Shown: in pieces, positions 63,201-64,000 of the stretch
Numbering within the stretch: the stretch's first letter is position 1
Layout: each line of letters opens with the position of its first letter
Assembly: GCF_000208865.1 (NCBI RefSeq)
Contig: NC_018396.1
Location: 434,001-498,000 of the forward strand
Origin: Neospora caninum Liverpool
Taxonomy: Eukaryota > Apicomplexa > Conoidasida > Eucoccidiorida > Sarcocystidae
Length of the DNA stretch: 64,000 nt
Direction of reading: 5' to 3'
Made by a program: the position numbers and the translations under genes
The notes under the pieces: model-generated
What the model was told of the DNA's origin: nothing
Database searches by the model: none
Seen by the model: the letters and a program-made list of their open reading frames with translations, nothing else

Positions 63201-64000
63201 GAACGTAAAGGAAAGAAAAACTGAGTTTGTCGACATCCGCGCCCGGCACATCCGCCCAGAGCGCCTCTGGGCGTGTGGCTAGCCGAGCGACGCGCGTCAG
63301 CGTTTGAGGCGGTAAAGGGAGCTGAGCATGTCATGTGCCTGCGGCAGACTGCATGCATCCAGAGATGAGCGCAACCACAGGGGCTCTCGAGCGTGAGCGG
63401 GTGTCTCCTACGGAGATACGGAAGCACTTCGCGAGGAATGATTTGCAGATCGATATCCACAGAGCGCGGCTGCAGACAGGGGGGATCCTTGCGGTTGGCT
63501 GTCGAGCTGAGGTATACGCGGTCGGGGGCTGTGTTTGATGGCTGGGGCGACAGGGGAGGTAAACTGCGTCAGATCCGCCTAGAGCGTAAGATGGAAGCGC
63601 GTCGCGTTCTTTCTTTCGCAACGCGGGAAACGCGCTCCATCATTTGACCTGGGAAAGTTCTACGGTCTTCTCTTTTGCCGGAGCGAGATCGAAAACAATG
63701 CCGTGCGGGAAGGGAGAAGCACTGCTTTGGATATGGCCGTTCTGAGGTGTCCGAGGGCGTGTCACGGGAGAGAAGGCAAGTGACCGCGGCCGCGCGTGCA
63801 CACGAGCCTGTGCGCACTGACCGTGATCAAGACTGTCTGCTTTTCTGATGCAGATTGAAGCTAGGAGGAAACCCAGGCACGCCCAAAGGCTAGACGCAAC
63901 ACTCTCCACTCGCCTCATAGTCTCGTTCTTCCTGTGCACTGTCGTGTCACGCAGATCGCATGGGGCTGGTTCGCGTCTCTGGCCCTTTTCCCAGCTCTTC
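51189..64000 (+). CDS. TFIIIC large subunit, B-block binding (TFC3/GTF3C1-like), 3' partial
   Basis: Exons: 51189-51326, 52292-52403, 52989-53717, 54387-54748, 55258-55538, 56067-56285, 56993-57128, 57420-58546, 58783-59032, 59611-59691, 60203-60415, 60993-61221, 62184-62254, 62969-63194, 63955->64000. Phases agree throughout; about 1406 codons are visible. TFIIIC binds the B box of tRNA promoters and recruits TFIIIB and Pol III. Exon 1 has the family start (VDELALEGEQGATFPELL). Exon 4 has the winged-helix block (LSIDLGLPPKTVFHHLKPL, then SALLWHFRF). Exon 7 has a second such helix (VARYIGTDNKRAGKIF) and exon 8 follows with RKVAERRGRCFMYRYF. Exon 9 has VVFYYWTEKF, exon 12 RLKCLHQYLLQLL, and exon 13 YMLRKMPLEIFLRT as in GTF3C1. 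The stop at 63206-63208 is avoided by a donor at 63195; joining to 63955 gives STLYRMGLVRVSGPF, matching the conserved L-x-x-MGLLQFGP stretch. The rest lies right of the window. Confidence 0.85.
51426..51513 (+). repeat. 22-bp purine-rich tandem repeat in TFIIIC intron 1
   Basis: About four copies at 22-base spacing (starting 51426, 51448, 51470, 51492) of a GATAGAGACAGAAAGCGACA-type unit. It begins 100 bases after the exon 1 donor. Its purine bias is opposite to that of the 31-bp array in the same intron. Confidence 0.8.
51820..52284 (+). repeat. 31-bp minisatellite, 15 copies, in TFIIIC intron 1
   Basis: Fifteen units start at 51820 + 31n with no spacing error (last at 52254), differing at only one or two positions (TAT, TAC or CGAT before CTTCGTG; one GTGCTG). 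Each unit is pyrimidine-rich on the sense strand and includes GTTCTCTCTGTCGGG. The array runs straight into the acceptor at 52291, so it forms the polypyrimidine tract of the intron. Since 31 is not a multiple of three, every frame shows a repetitive peptide; none is coding. Confidence 0.95.
54231..54275. repeat. (TA)n(GA)n microsatellite in TFIIIC intron 3
   Basis: Compound run of TA units followed by about ten GA units within the intron 53718-54386. Confidence 0.9.
57230..57303. repeat. TA-rich microsatellite in TFIIIC intron 7
   Basis: Interrupted TA units (57230-57260 and 57270-57303) in the short intron 57129-57419, ending about 115 bases before the acceptor at 57419. Confidence 0.85.
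59697..59718 (+). repeat. Poly-C tract just after a TFIIIC splice donor
   Basis: C10-T-C8-G-CC starts five bases after the first base of the GTACGC donor at 59692. The minus strand is a G10/G8 run. A similar C run follows the donor of RFTS exon 3 (8100-8116). Confidence 0.85.
62431..62524 (+). repeat. 28-bp tandem repeat carrying six AGAGACG heptamers
   Basis: Units start at 62441, 62469 and 62497, spaced 28 bases. AGAGACG occurs at 62431, 62454, 62468, 62482, 62496 and 62512. It lies in TFIIIC intron 13 (62255-62968). Confidence 0.85.

Overview
The window looks like nuclear DNA of a Toxoplasma-type coccidian (Toxoplasmatinae: Toxoplasma, Hammondia or Neospora; I cannot separate them by eye). 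The basis is GC-rich coding DNA, many short GT-AG introns, very large proteins padded with acidic, Ser- and Gly-rich low-complexity inserts, TA microsatellites confined to introns and UTRs, and AGAGACG promoter heptamers. Nothing prokaryotic, viral or mobile was seen.

I can support five protein-coding genes, all built by joining exons whose reading phases agree. (1) 3621-20111, plus strand: an 11-exon gene for a protein of about 4004 residues with an RFTS domain (the replication-foci domain of DNMT1), a DDT domain, three WHIM motifs and a C-terminal module resembling part of BRWD/PHIP and auxin-response-factor proteins. It matches the ISWI (SNF2h) remodeller scaffold called TgRFTS. (2) 23495-24455, minus: a two-exon, 110-residue TMEM14-family membrane protein. 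(3) 26639 to about 35058, minus: UTP4/Cirhin, a WD40 protein of the small-subunit processome; its first coding exon is unresolved. (4) 37609-47837, plus: DUS3, tRNA dihydrouridine synthase, 12 exons, 1295 residues. (5) 51189 to the right edge, plus: the large B-block-binding subunit of TFIIIC (TFC3/GTF3C1-like), 15 exons seen, 3' end outside the window.

Spaces between genes: 1-3620 (upstream of RFTS), 20112-23494 (between the converging RFTS and TMEM14 genes), 24456-26638, 35059-37608 (shared 5' region of the divergent UTP4/DUS3 pair) and 47838-51188 (upstream of TFIIIC). No convincing gene was found in any of them.

Three neighbours serve the translation machinery at different steps: UTP4 in rRNA processing, DUS3 in tRNA modification, TFIIIC in tRNA and 5S transcription. 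RFTS acts on chromatin. The most notable points are the combination of RFTS, DDT/WHIM and C-terminal modules in one protein, the glycine-to-alanine changes at two FMN-site motifs of DUS3, and an exact 31-bp minisatellite forming the end of TFIIIC intron 1.
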